From Actinomycetota bacterium (GTDB taxonomy: Bacteria > Actinomycetota > Thermoleophilia > Gaiellales > Gaiellaceae), in the NCBI GenBank assembly GCA_003136795.1, contig PLDP01000242.1, forward strand, positions 1,269 to 8,574: DNA of 7,306 nt. The letters are read 5' to 3'. Shown here in pieces: positions 1 to 5,591 of this stretch. Positions within the stretch are counted from its first letter, which is position 1. Each line of letters starts with the position of its first letter. The translations under genes and the position numbers were made by a program. The notes under the pieces were generated by a model. That model had not been told where the DNA came from and made no database searches. It worked only from the letters and a program-made list of their open reading frames with translations.

Positions 1-288
<288 letters not shown>

Positions 289-484
289 GGCGACTCTCAA
301 AAAACGTAGGCGGAGTCGACGCACCGACGTCGAAACCATAATTAGCAAACGCGCGTAGTGTGTGCGTCGAGAGGGATGGATTTCCTTTCCAGCAACGTGC
401 GGAGGAAGTTGTCCGTCCGCGTTGCACGGTACAAACGAACATGGTAGGGAATCGTGCACGCGCAATCCAACTCAGGAGGTCATT
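289..484 (+). promoter_or_regulatory. Leader/promoter region of the H1-like gene
   Basis: No gene is supported in these 196 bases between the ferredoxin stop and the H1-like start. The best -10-like hexamer is CATAAT at 337-342, in an AT-rich patch unusual for this window. The -35 is weak: TCGACG at 316-321 leaves a 15-base spacer. If this is the promoter, the H1-like mRNA has a leader of roughly 135 bases, which leaves room for post-transcriptional control. A weak inverted repeat (CGACTC 291-296, GAGTCG 313-318) follows the ferredoxin stop but is too short and wide-looped to call a terminator. Confidence 0.3.
474..479 (+). promoter_or_regulatory. Ribosome binding site fixing the H1-like start
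   Basis: AGGAGG, a perfect Shine-Dalgarno core, lies five bases before GTG 485. It is the strongest RBS seen in the window. It decides against the longer in-frame reading from GTG 362 and implies high translation of a nucleoid-type protein. Confidence 0.88.
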
Positions 485-1240
485 GTGACCCAAGAGGATT
501 GGAGCGGGACCGGCGAGACGTCACAGACGCCCGACGCCGGCTCGTTGAGCGAACCGTCGGCGGACGCCGCCGACGAAACGTGGGGCGAGTCAGCCATCGG
601 CGACTCGCAGGAGAGTGCAGAGCTCGTTGCCGCCATTCCGGCGCGCACACGGTCTTCGTCACGCTCCGGCTCGCGTAGCTCCAGCAAGAGCTCGACGTCG
701 CGCAAGTCTTCGGCCAAGAAGTCCGGCACGAAGAAGAAGGCCGCGGCGAAGAAGAAGGCAGCTCCGAAGCGGAAGTCGGCAGCAAAGAAGAAGACCGCTG
801 CGAAGAAGACGACCGCTCGCAAGAAGACCACGGCCCGCAAGGCGTCGACGGCGCGCAAGAAGACCACCGCGCGCAAGAAGACGACGGCCCGCAAGAAGAC
901 CACCGCGCGCAAGAAGACCACGGCGCGGAAGAAGACCACCGCTCGCAAGAAGACGACCGCGCGGAAGAAGTCCACCGCTCGGAAGGCTTCCTCCGCGAAG
1001 CGGGGCACCGCTCGTAAGAAGACGACCGCGCGGAAGAAGACCACCGCCCGGAAGACTTCAGGTGCCAAGAAGAAGAGCGCCCCGCGCAAGGCAGGCGGAG
1101 CTCGCAAGAAGACAGCCGCGGGCCGGAAGAAGAAGACCTCGGCTCGCAAGGCTGCTCCTCGCAAGGCCGGCTCGGCTCGCAAGAGCGGCGCACGCAAGTC
1201 CGCGTCTCGCTCTCGCACCGCGCGCCGCAGCTCGAGGTAG
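485..1240 (+). CDS. Histone H1-like lysine/alanine-rich repeat protein
   Basis: A 251-residue, highly basic, low-complexity protein, probably a DNA-binding nucleoid component resembling eukaryotic H1 tails, AlgP-like proteins and the C-terminal tail of mycobacterial HupB. Residues 1-53 are acidic, with twelve Asp/Glu and no Lys/Arg. Residues 54-75 are Ser/Arg-rich, and 77-251 are Lys/Ala/Arg/Thr-rich. Residues 107-189 hold the hexapeptide KKTTAR, ten times perfectly, with variants KASTAR, KKSTAR, KASSAK and a five-residue RGTAR. There is no HU fold before the tail, so it is not HupB itself. The GTG 485 start is chosen for its AGGAGG five bases upstream; reading from 362 would add 41 residues without an RBS. 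A strong hairpin terminator follows directly, so it is probably monocistronic. The family resemblance is clear from composition, but the DNA-binding role is inferred. Confidence 0.88.
   Translation: MTQEDWSGTGETSQTPDAGSLSEPSADAADETWGESAIGDSQESAELVAAIPARTRSSSRSGSRSSSKSSTSRKSSAKKSGTKKKAAAKKKAAPKRKSAAKKKTAAKKTTARKKTTARKASTARKKTTARKKTTARKKTTARKKTTARKKTTARKKTTARKKSTARKASSAKRGTARKKTTARKKTTARKTSGAKKKSAPRKAGGARKKTAAGRKKKTSARKAAPRKAGSARKSGARKSASRSRTARRSSR
803..1051 (+). repeat. 18-base (hexapeptide) tandem repeat inside the H1-like gene
   Basis: Fourteen units of about 18 bases encode KKTTAR or close variants. Ten contiguous hexads run from 803 to 982, then a KASSAK unit, a 15-base RGTAR unit (one codon short), and two more KKTTAR units. 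Lysine is always AAG, while the Thr, Ala and Arg third positions vary between units (ACC/ACG, GCG/GCC/GCT, CGC/CGG). Only some units, such as 857-874 and 893-910, are identical at DNA level. The repeat is coding and in register throughout. Confidence 0.9.
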
Positions 1241-1243
1241 GTC

Positions 1244-1292
1244 GCGCCAAGCGTCCGGGCCCCTTGCGTGCGGGGCCCGGACGCGGCGCTTT
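1244..1292 (+). terminator. Strong hairpin terminator after the H1-like gene
   Basis: A perfect 13-base-pair stem, GCGTCCGGGCCCC (1251-1263) with its complement (1272-1284), closes an eight-base loop. It extends after a two-base AA bulge by five more pairs (GCGCC 1244-1248 with GGCGC 1285-1289). A short TTT (1290-1292) follows. It begins three bases after the TAG of the H1-like gene. The stem is very stable but the T tract is short, as is common in GC-rich actinobacteria. Confidence 0.85.
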
Positions 1293-1339
1293 CACCCGTT
1301 GTGTCGGCAACCGGGTCGCGGTCGATAACGTTCGCGTTC

Positions 1340-2002
1340 GTGCAACCGAAGACACTCGATCACGTCGCCTGCTGGGTCGCCGACCGCACGCCGATCGCTG
1401 CGTTCCTCGAACGCCACGTCGGCATGCACGTGATCGCGCACGAAGACAACTTCACCCTGCTCGGAAGCGACGCCCGGCGCGGCAAGCTGACCCTGTTCGA
1501 CGCCGCAGGGCCGCGGGAGCGGGGGGCGCTCAAGCACGTCGCCCTGCGCGTCTCCGACCTGGCCGCGGCGCGTGCCGCCCTGCCGGACGGCGCACCCGAG
1601 GTCTTCGAGGCCGGGGAAGGGATCTTCCTGACGCTCGTGCAGGCGGAGACCGACGTGGAATACGACCTCGACCACGTCGCTTTGTGGTCGTCGACGCCCG
1701 AGGCGACCGCGCAGGAGTACGAGCGGTACGGCTTCGCCCCGGCCGGTCCGGCGCGGGTCGAGGTGGGCGGAGCCTTCGTCGTCTTCCACGAAGGCGATCC
1801 CGGCGCACCGAAGCGGCCGCTTCTGAACCACCTCGCCGTGCTGGTGGACTCGGCCGACGACGTGATCGCCGACGCCGGCGACCTTGGGATCGAGGTCGAG
1901 TCCGTCGTCGACGCTGCGAACACGTACGCGGCGTTCCTCTGGGGGCCCGAGCGCGTGCGCATCGAGTACGTCGAGCACAAGCCGACGTTCTCCCTCACCT
2001 AG
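1340..2002 (+). CDS. VOC (glyoxalase/bleomycin-resistance/extradiol dioxygenase) superfamily protein
   Basis: A 220-residue protein of two tandem VOC units. The module starts are LDHV (H8), LKHVAL (H66), LDHVAL (H112) and LNHLAVLV (H164); the last strand carries FLWGPERVRIEYVEH with E209. In the second unit H112, H164 and E209 fall where vicinal-oxygen-chelate enzymes bind their metal. In the first unit H8 and H66 are kept but the final Glu position looks like Q101, so that unit may be structural. The substrate is unknown; family members include glyoxalases, ring-cleaving dioxygenases and epimerases. GTG 1340 is chosen because homology begins there. The GTG at 1268 lies in the terminator loop. 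No Shine-Dalgarno is visible, but a -10-like TAACGT (1326-1331) sits eight bases upstream, so the mRNA may be leaderless. Its TAG overlaps the next gene's GTG by one base, suggesting co-translation with the FAD enzyme. Confidence 0.8.
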   Translation: MQPKTLDHVACWVADRTPIAAFLERHVGMHVIAHEDNFTLLGSDARRGKLTLFDAAGPRERGALKHVALRVSDLAAARAALPDGAPEVFEAGEGIFLTLVQAETDVEYDLDHVALWSSTPEATAQEYERYGFAPAGPARVEVGGAFVVFHEGDPGAPKRPLLNHLAVLVDSADDVIADAGDLGIEVESVVDAANTYAAFLWGPERVRIEYVEHKPTFSLT

Positions 2003-3081
2003 TGGTCGTCGCCGGCGCCGGCATGGCCGGGCTCGTGGCCGCCGCGCGCCTGCGCGAGCTCGGCTGCACGGTCACCGTGCGCGAGAAGGGCACGCGGATC
2101 GGCGGGTCGATGCTGCTCTCGTCCTGCGTGATCTGGCGCCACCGCGACTGGGACGAGTTCCGCCGCGAGTGCCCGGACGGCGACGAGCGGCTGCAGCGTC
2201 TCGTGTGGGACGGCCTCGACGACGCGCTCGAGTGGCTCGAGGTGCTCGGCGCCCGCGCCGTCTGGGAGGAGACCGGCAACCCGCGCACGGTCGGAAAGCG
2301 CTTCAGCCCGCGCGGGCTCGCTGAGGTGCTCGCGAACCACGTCTCGCAGATCGAGCTGAATGCGCAAGGTTGCGACGACGAGACGACGATCCTCTGCACC
2401 GGAGGCTTCGCGGCCTCGTCGGATCTCGTCACGCGCTACATCACGCCCGCGGCCTCGCTGCGGTTGCGCGCGAATCCGTGGTCGGAAGGGGACGGCCTGT
2501 GCCACGCGCTCGACCGCGGCGCGGCTCTCACCGCCGGGATGGACGAGTTCTACGGCCGCAACATGCCGGACGCGCCCTGGGACGAGACGGAGCTCGTCTC
2601 GCTCTCACAGTTGTACGGGCGCTTCGCGCGGATCTTCGACGAGGACGGGGTCGAGTTCTTCCGGTCGGGCGACGTGTCGTGGTCCGAGACGAACGTCGTG
2701 CAGGCCACCGCGCGCCGGCGTGACGCGAAGGCCTACTACCTGCTCGACGCGGCGGCGCTCGAGCAGAGGGTGCGCGATCGCACAGTCGGCCAGATGGTGG
2801 AGGCCGCGCCCGCGGAGGCGCGCGTCGAGCTCTCCGACCTGCCGTTCGACCCGCCCGAAGGCGTCGTCGCGGCGGTGCGCGTGATCGCTTCGATCACCCA
2901 TACGATCGGCGGGCTGCGCGTCGACGAGCGAGCGCGCGTGCTGCGGGAGGACGGGTCGCCGCTCGACGGGCTCTGGGCGGCAGGCGTCGACGCGGGGGGC
3001 GTGTCGACCGGCGGCTACGCGAGCGGCCTCGCCCAGGCGCTCGTGCTCGGCCTGGCGGCCGCCGAAGACGTCGCGCGCTGA
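2002..3081 (+). CDS. Compact FAD-binding dehydrogenase, FAD_binding_2 / fumarate reductase-like flavoprotein
   Basis: A 359-residue flavoprotein. The N-terminal dinucleotide-binding motif is GAGMAG (5-10), with an acidic residue (E28) ending the second strand to bind ribose and GGS at 34-36. The second FAD-contact motif is ILCTGGF (130-136), followed by ANPWSEGDGL (157-166). The C-terminal end has THTIGG (299-304), where fumarate-reductase-like enzymes have a substrate-binding His, then GLWAAG (323-328) and GGYASGLAQA. This points to an oxidoreductase acting on a CH-CH or similar bond, like fumarate reductases and ketosteroid dehydrogenases; the substrate cannot be named. The stretch between the first domain and TGGF is short (about residues 112-128 replace a usually longer segment), so the protein is smaller than most relatives. 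GTG 2002 is chosen because the Rossmann strand begins immediately and the codon overlaps the VOC stop (TAGTG). The long upstream open frame is antisense-like noise over the VOC gene. Confidence 0.87.
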   Translation: MVVAGAGMAGLVAAARLRELGCTVTVREKGTRIGGSMLLSSCVIWRHRDWDEFRRECPDGDERLQRLVWDGLDDALEWLEVLGARAVWEETGNPRTVGKRFSPRGLAEVLANHVSQIELNAQGCDDETTILCTGGFAASSDLVTRYITPAASLRLRANPWSEGDGLCHALDRGAALTAGMDEFYGRNMPDAPWDETELVSLSQLYGRFARIFDEDGVEFFRSGDVSWSETNVVQATARRRDAKAYYLLDAAALEQRVRDRTVGQMVEAAPAEARVELSDLPFDPPEGVVAAVRVIASITHTIGGLRVDERARVLREDGSPLDGLWAAGVDAGGVSTGGYASGLAQALVLGLAAAEDVAR

Positions 3082-3113
3082 ACCTGGTTCTCGCCGCAGG
3101 CGAAACCAGGTTC
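3080..3113. terminator. Hairpin overlapping the FAD gene stop codon (first of two related hairpins)
   Basis: Arm GAACCTGGTT (3080-3089) pairs with AACCAGGTTC (3104-3113). An inner TCGCC/GGCGA stem continues across a one-base bulge (C3090), closing a GCA triloop (3096-3098). This gives fifteen pairs in all. The arm begins inside the TGA of the flavoprotein gene. There is no T tract. It probably acts as a transcription terminator or 3'-end stabiliser for the VOC-FAD operon. Confidence 0.7.
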
Positions 3114-3139
3114 ACGTCTCAATCGATCGTCTCAGACAC

Positions 3140-3169
3140 GAACCTGGTTCCCTGCGGGAAACCAGGTTC
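3140..3169. terminator. Hairpin abutting the stop of the minus-strand operon (second related hairpin)
   Basis: The same outer arms as the hairpin 60 bases to the left (GAACCTGGTT 3140-3149, AACCAGGTTC 3160-3169) enclose a different inner stem, CCC/GGG, with a TGC triloop and a bulged A3159. On the minus strand it starts at the base right after the TAA (3172-3170) of the 63-residue gene. It probably ends that operon. Together with its sibling it forms a two-sided terminator between convergent genes. Confidence 0.7.
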
Positions 3170-3361
3170 TTACTTCCCGACGGAGAACACGCAGCGACGC
3201 GTGTCGCCGGGCAGCGGCGATGCGCCGATCTTGTTCACGATCAGCTGGCGCTCGCCGTCTTCGAGCTCTTCCCCGACCTGCGGCGGATCGCCCTGCAGCT
3301 CCCGCAGCGAGTAGCCCGCGGGTGACCAGACGAAGAGGAGGTAGCCGTTTCCGTCAGCCAT
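3170..3361 (-). CDS. Small unknown protein (63 residues) at the end of the two-component operon
   Basis: I do not recognise a named family. The 63-residue protein has no signal peptide or membrane helix. It alternates hydrophobic strand-like segments (YLLFVWSP, 7-14; RQLIVNKIGASPL, 38-50; RRCVFSVGK at the C-terminus) with turns rich in Gly, Pro and acidic residues (GDPPQVGEELEDGE). This suggests a small all-beta domain. There is one cysteine near the C-terminus. It starts at ATG 3361, eleven bases after the stop of the kinase-like gene. No strong Shine-Dalgarno is present (a TAGG lies within the upstream stop), so translation may depend on coupling. Its constant spacing with the upstream genes and the hairpin right after its stop support a real last gene of the operon. 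A role as an accessory to the regulator pair is only a guess. Confidence 0.7.
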   Translation of the reverse strand: MADGNGYLLFVWSPAGYSLRELQGDPPQVGEELEDGERQLIVNKIGASPLPGDTRRCVFSVGK

Positions 3362-3372
3362 CGGCGCGCAGC

Positions 3373-4008
3373 CTACCGCCGCGTCGCGTACGGCGGCAGC
3401 GTCACGACGACCTGCGTGCCCGCGTCGGCTGTGTCGACGGCGATCGTCCCATGCAGCTGCTTGACGCGCTCCTCGACCGCCTCGAGGGAGCGGCGCCGCC
3501 GCTCGGGCTCCGCGTCGTCGGCGATCGTCGTCTCGACGCCGCCGTCGTCGGTCGCCTGCATCCGCACGACGATGTGGCTGAGCGGGGCGCGGCGCATCGC
3601 CTGGTCGAGCAGCTCGCGGATGATCGTGTAGATCGCCACCTGCGCGGTCTGGCCGATCCGCTCCGCCTCCTCGACGTCGAGGTCGATTCGAATCTGGTTC
3701 GTGGTGCCGATCTGCTCGGCGAGCGCGTGCAGCGCCGGCCCGAAGCCCTGGTCGCGCAACACGACCGGCTCGAGCGCGAACGAGAGGTCGCGAAGCTCCC
3801 TGATCGTCGCCCGTTGGCGTTCGAGCGAGGTGGCGACCACGCTCTTCGCGTCGTCCAGCTTCCCCGTCTCGATCGCGTGCAGGGCGGCGTCGAGCATCAG
3901 CGCGATGCCGGCCAGGTTCTGCACGGGCCCGTCGTGCAGGAACAGCGCGATCCGGCGCCGCTCGTCCTGCTCCGCCGAGATCAGCCGGTCGAGCGCATCG
4001 TCAGTCAA
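3373..4008 (-). CDS. NarL/DesK-family histidine kinase-like protein with degenerate ATP-binding domain
   Basis: A soluble 211-residue protein without a sensor domain or membrane segment. Its N-terminal HisKA_3 dimerisation helix has DERRRIALFLHDGPVQ, with the phosphoacceptor H25 and the HDxxxQ phosphatase motif (D26, Q30) intact. The C-terminal part aligns in outline with HATPase_c, but the boxes are lost: RELLDQAMRR (131-140) has Gln where the N-box Asn should be, the DxGxG box is DDAEP (164-168), and the glycine-rich lid is SLEAVEERV. HGTI (186-189) and the last strand VVVTLPP remain. It likely cannot bind ATP normally and may act as a phosphatase, phosphotransfer protein or binding partner of the adjacent response regulator. 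TTG 4008 is the start: an in-frame stop lies just upstream at 4023-4021, and GAGG (4018-4015) precedes it by six bases. It follows the regulator gene by 12 bases. Confidence 0.88.
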   Translation of the reverse strand: MTDDALDRLISAEQDERRRIALFLHDGPVQNLAGIALMLDAALHAIETGKLDDAKSVVATSLERQRATIRELRDLSFALEPVVLRDQGFGPALHALAEQIGTTNQIRIDLDVEEAERIGQTAQVAIYTIIRELLDQAMRRAPLSHIVVRMQATDDGGVETTIADDAEPERRRRSLEAVEERVKQLHGTIAVDTADAGTQVVVTLPPYATRR

Positions 4009-4014
4009 TTGACG

Positions 4015-4018
4015 CCTC
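4015..4018 (-). promoter_or_regulatory. Ribosome binding site supporting the TTG start of the kinase-like gene
   Basis: GAGG on the minus strand lies six bases before TTG 4008 and three bases after the regulator's TGA. The window between that in-frame TGA and the conserved helix has no other start codon, so this site fixes the rare TTG start. Confidence 0.65.
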
Positions 4019-4020
4019 GG

Positions 4021-4644
4021 TCAATCGATGATGGCTTCGCGCAGAGCGATCGCGACCGCGTGGGTGCGAGTGTCGGCCTCGAGCTTCGTGAGGATGTGGC
4101 GCACGTGGCTCTTCACGGTCTCCTGCGAGATGAAGAGCCGCCCTGCGACGTCGGCGTTCGACATGCCGTCGGCGAGCAGCTGGAGGATCTCCCGCTCGCG
4201 GGTCGTCAGCATGTCGGTCTGGTCCTTGCCGGCGAGGAACGCCGGCATCAGTGCCGGGTCGACGTAGCCCTCACCCATTGCGACCTTCTCGATCGCGCGG
4301 ACGAGCGTCTGGTGCGGGGCCTCCTTGAGGATGTAGCCCTTCGCGCCCGACTCCAGGCCGCGGCTGAGGAGCGAGCGCTCCGAGTACGCGGTGAAGATCA
4401 GGACCTTCGACTCGGGGACGCGTTCCGTCAAGAGCTTTGTCGCCTCGAGCCCATCCATGCCCGGCATGCGCACGTCCATGATCACGACGTCCGGCTTGCG
4501 GCGCTCCGCCATCTCGACCGCCGAGGCGCCGTCTGCGGCCTCGCCGACGACGCGGATGTGCGGCGCGCGGGAGAGCGAAAGCCGCAGGCCCTCGCGCACG
4601 ACCTCGTGGTCGTCGACGATCAGCGTCGTGATCTCGTCTGCCAT
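4021..4644 (-). CDS. NarL/FixJ-family response regulator (REC + LuxR HTH)
   Basis: A 207-residue transcription regulator. The receiver domain (about 4-120) has the acidic pair D11/D12, phosphoacceptor D57 in VVIMDVRMPGMDG, the switch threonine T85 and K107 in GYILKEA, so all phosphorylation residues are present. The LuxR-type HTH (about 145-206) has LTTREREILQLLADGMSNADVAGRL and the recognition helix SQETVKSHVRHILTKLEA. It probably binds promoters as a phosphorylation-driven dimer. It starts at ATG 4644, 12 bases after the radical SAM stop. AGGA (4658-4655), overlapping that stop, is a plausible Shine-Dalgarno ten bases away, suggesting coupled translation. The matching kinase-like gene follows 12 bases downstream. 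That protein seems unable to use ATP, so the regulator may be phosphorylated by another kinase or by small phosphodonors (inference). Confidence 0.95.
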   Translation of the reverse strand: MADEITTLIVDDHEVVREGLRLSLSRAPHIRVVGEAADGASAVEMAERRKPDVVIMDVRMPGMDGLEATKLLTERVPESKVLIFTAYSERSLLSRGLESGAKGYILKEAPHQTLVRAIEKVAMGEGYVDPALMPAFLAGKDQTDMLTTREREILQLLADGMSNADVAGRLFISQETVKSHVRHILTKLEADTRTHAVAIALREAIID

Positions 4645-4656
4645 GAGTTGTCAATC

Positions 4657-5556
4657 CTATGCTGAAAGGAGCGAAAGTTGTTCGGCGCGCTCCGGCGGAC
4701 GGAGCGGCTCGGGCCGGCGGTCGCGGATCCCGTGCGCCCGAGCGAGGCGGCGCACCTCGTTCTTTGCAGGCTGCGCCTCGTTCTGCGGCAGGTAGGCACG
4801 CCGGGCATAGAGCCGTTCGTAGGATGGCAGAAGCTCGGGCCAATCGCGTGCGAGGCAGGCGAGGAAGTGCTCGCGCGTCCCCGGCCGCAGGTAGAGCAGG
4901 TTCGCCCAGACGCCGCAGGCCCCGGCCGCGCGCGCGGCCTCGACGACGCGGGTGAGTTGATCCGGGTGGTCGGAGAGGCCGGGGAGGATGGGAGCCATGC
5001 CGACGCCGGCGCGCACCCCGGCCTGCACGAGCTCGCTGAGCGCGCGCAGGCGCTGGCGCGGCGGCGCGGTGCCGGGCTCGGTCGTGCGCCAGACGTCGTC
5101 GTCGACCGTCGGCACCGAAAACGTCACGGAGACCTCGGCGCGGCGGGAAGCCTCCACGAGCACGTCGATGTCGCGCACGATCAGCGGCCCGCGCGTGATG
5201 ATCGAGAACGGCTGGCCGGCATCGCGCAGCACCTCGATGCACGCCCGCGTCAGCCGGTAGCGCCCTTCTGCCGGCTGGTACGGGTCGGTCGCCGCGCCGA
5301 TCGCCACACCGTCGTCGCGCGGGCCCGTGCGCCCCAGCTCGCGGCGCAGCACCTCGGCGATGTTCGGTTTGACGCGGATCGACGTGCCGTAGCGGTCGTC
5401 GGACGGCCGGTCGGCGCGCTGCTCGAAGCCGCGCACGTAGCAAAAGGTGCAGCGGTGCACGCAGCCCATGTAGGGATTGAGCGACCACTCGAAGGGCATG
5501 CCCTTGACACGGTTGAGCGCCACCTTGCAGGGCTCTTCGCGGTACTCGACGCGCAT
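4657..5556 (-). CDS. Radical SAM protein, SplB-like / Rv2578c family
   Basis: A 299-residue radical S-adenosylmethionine protein. The 4Fe-4S motif is CxxxCxxC (C32, C36, C39) within NPYMGCVHRCTFCYVRG, the form shared by spore photoproduct lyase-like proteins and the mycobacterial Rv2578c family. Further family traits are GAATDPYQPAE (87-97), a strand IITRGPLIVRD, and VSVTFSVPT after it. The substrate is unknown; links to DNA damage come from SplB resemblance and from the SOS-type operator upstream. The ATG 5556 start is chosen over an in-frame GTG 5592. A promoter (TGGACA/TATCAT) with the LexA box lies between the two, and its predicted transcript start falls on the ATG, which suggests a leaderless mRNA. 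The C-terminal about 50 residues are Arg/Pro-rich with few recognisable features. It is first in an apparent operon, with the response regulator 12 bases downstream. Confidence 0.9.
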   Translation of the reverse strand: MRVEYREEPCKVALNRVKGMPFEWSLNPYMGCVHRCTFCYVRGFEQRADRPSDDRYGTSIRVKPNIAEVLRRELGRTGPRDDGVAIGAATDPYQPAEGRYRLTRACIEVLRDAGQPFSIITRGPLIVRDIDVLVEASRRAEVSVTFSVPTVDDDVWRTTEPGTAPPRQRLRALSELVQAGVRAGVGMAPILPGLSDHPDQLTRVVEAARAAGACGVWANLLYLRPGTREHFLACLARDWPELLPSYERLYARRAYLPQNEAQPAKNEVRRLARAHGIRDRRPEPLRPPERAEQLSLLSA

Positions 5557-5562
5557 CTCCCG

Positions 5563-5591
5563 ATGATACGAACACTTGTTCGCTCTGTCCA
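5563..5591 (-). promoter_or_regulatory. Promoter of the radical SAM-regulator operon
   Basis: On the minus strand, -35 TGGACA (5591-5586) and -10 TATCAT (5568-5563) are separated by exactly 17 bases. Six bases after the -10 comes ATG 5556, so transcription would start at or next to the start codon. Both hexamers are close to the housekeeping consensus. The LexA-like palindrome fills most of the spacer. Confidence 0.75.
5569..5582. promoter_or_regulatory. LexA operator (SOS box)
   Basis: CGAACACTTGTTCG, a 14-base palindrome with a two-base centre, fits the Gram-positive/actinobacterial LexA consensus (CGAAC-N4-GTTCG) without mismatch, including the preferred A and T flanking the centre. It sits in the 17-base spacer of the minus-strand promoter, where bound repressor would block RNA polymerase. 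It also covers the possible -35 of the divergent plus-strand promoter. The box was identified by motif match only. Confidence 0.82.

Noticed and set aside
291..318. Ferredoxin terminator hairpin
   Set aside because: Only six pairs around a 16-base loop and no T tract after it; too weak to call.
362..484. Longer H1-like reading from GTG 362
   Set aside because: No ribosome binding site precedes it and the extra 41 residues are unlike the rest, while AGGAGG five bases before GTG 485 gives a convincing start.
803..1051. CRISPR array
   Set aside because: The repeats are 18 bases with no unique spacers and encode an in-frame hexapeptide.
1268..1339. Longer VOC reading from GTG 1268
   Set aside because: This start lies in the loop of the H1-like terminator and the added residues have no VOC homology; the fold begins at LDHV just after 1340.
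472..1355. Long minus-strand open frames opposite the H1-like gene
   Set aside because: They are mirror images of the AAG-rich repeat (Phe/Leu/Val/Arg or Ser/Cys runs), have no start signal and cross the terminator.
1264..2001. Open frame joined upstream of the flavoprotein (605 residues in all)
   Set aside because: Translation over the VOC gene is Arg/Ala/Gly-rich out-of-frame text. The dinucleotide-binding strand starts exactly at GTG 2002.
1990..2010. VOC-FAD fusion broken by a frameshift
   Set aside because: Both proteins are complete with proper ends; the TAGTG overlap is a normal coupled junction.
3220..4665. 481-residue plus-strand frame opposite the regulator and kinase-like genes
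   Set aside because: It is low-complexity Arg/Leu/Asp text, a GC-rich antisense shadow of two clear genes.
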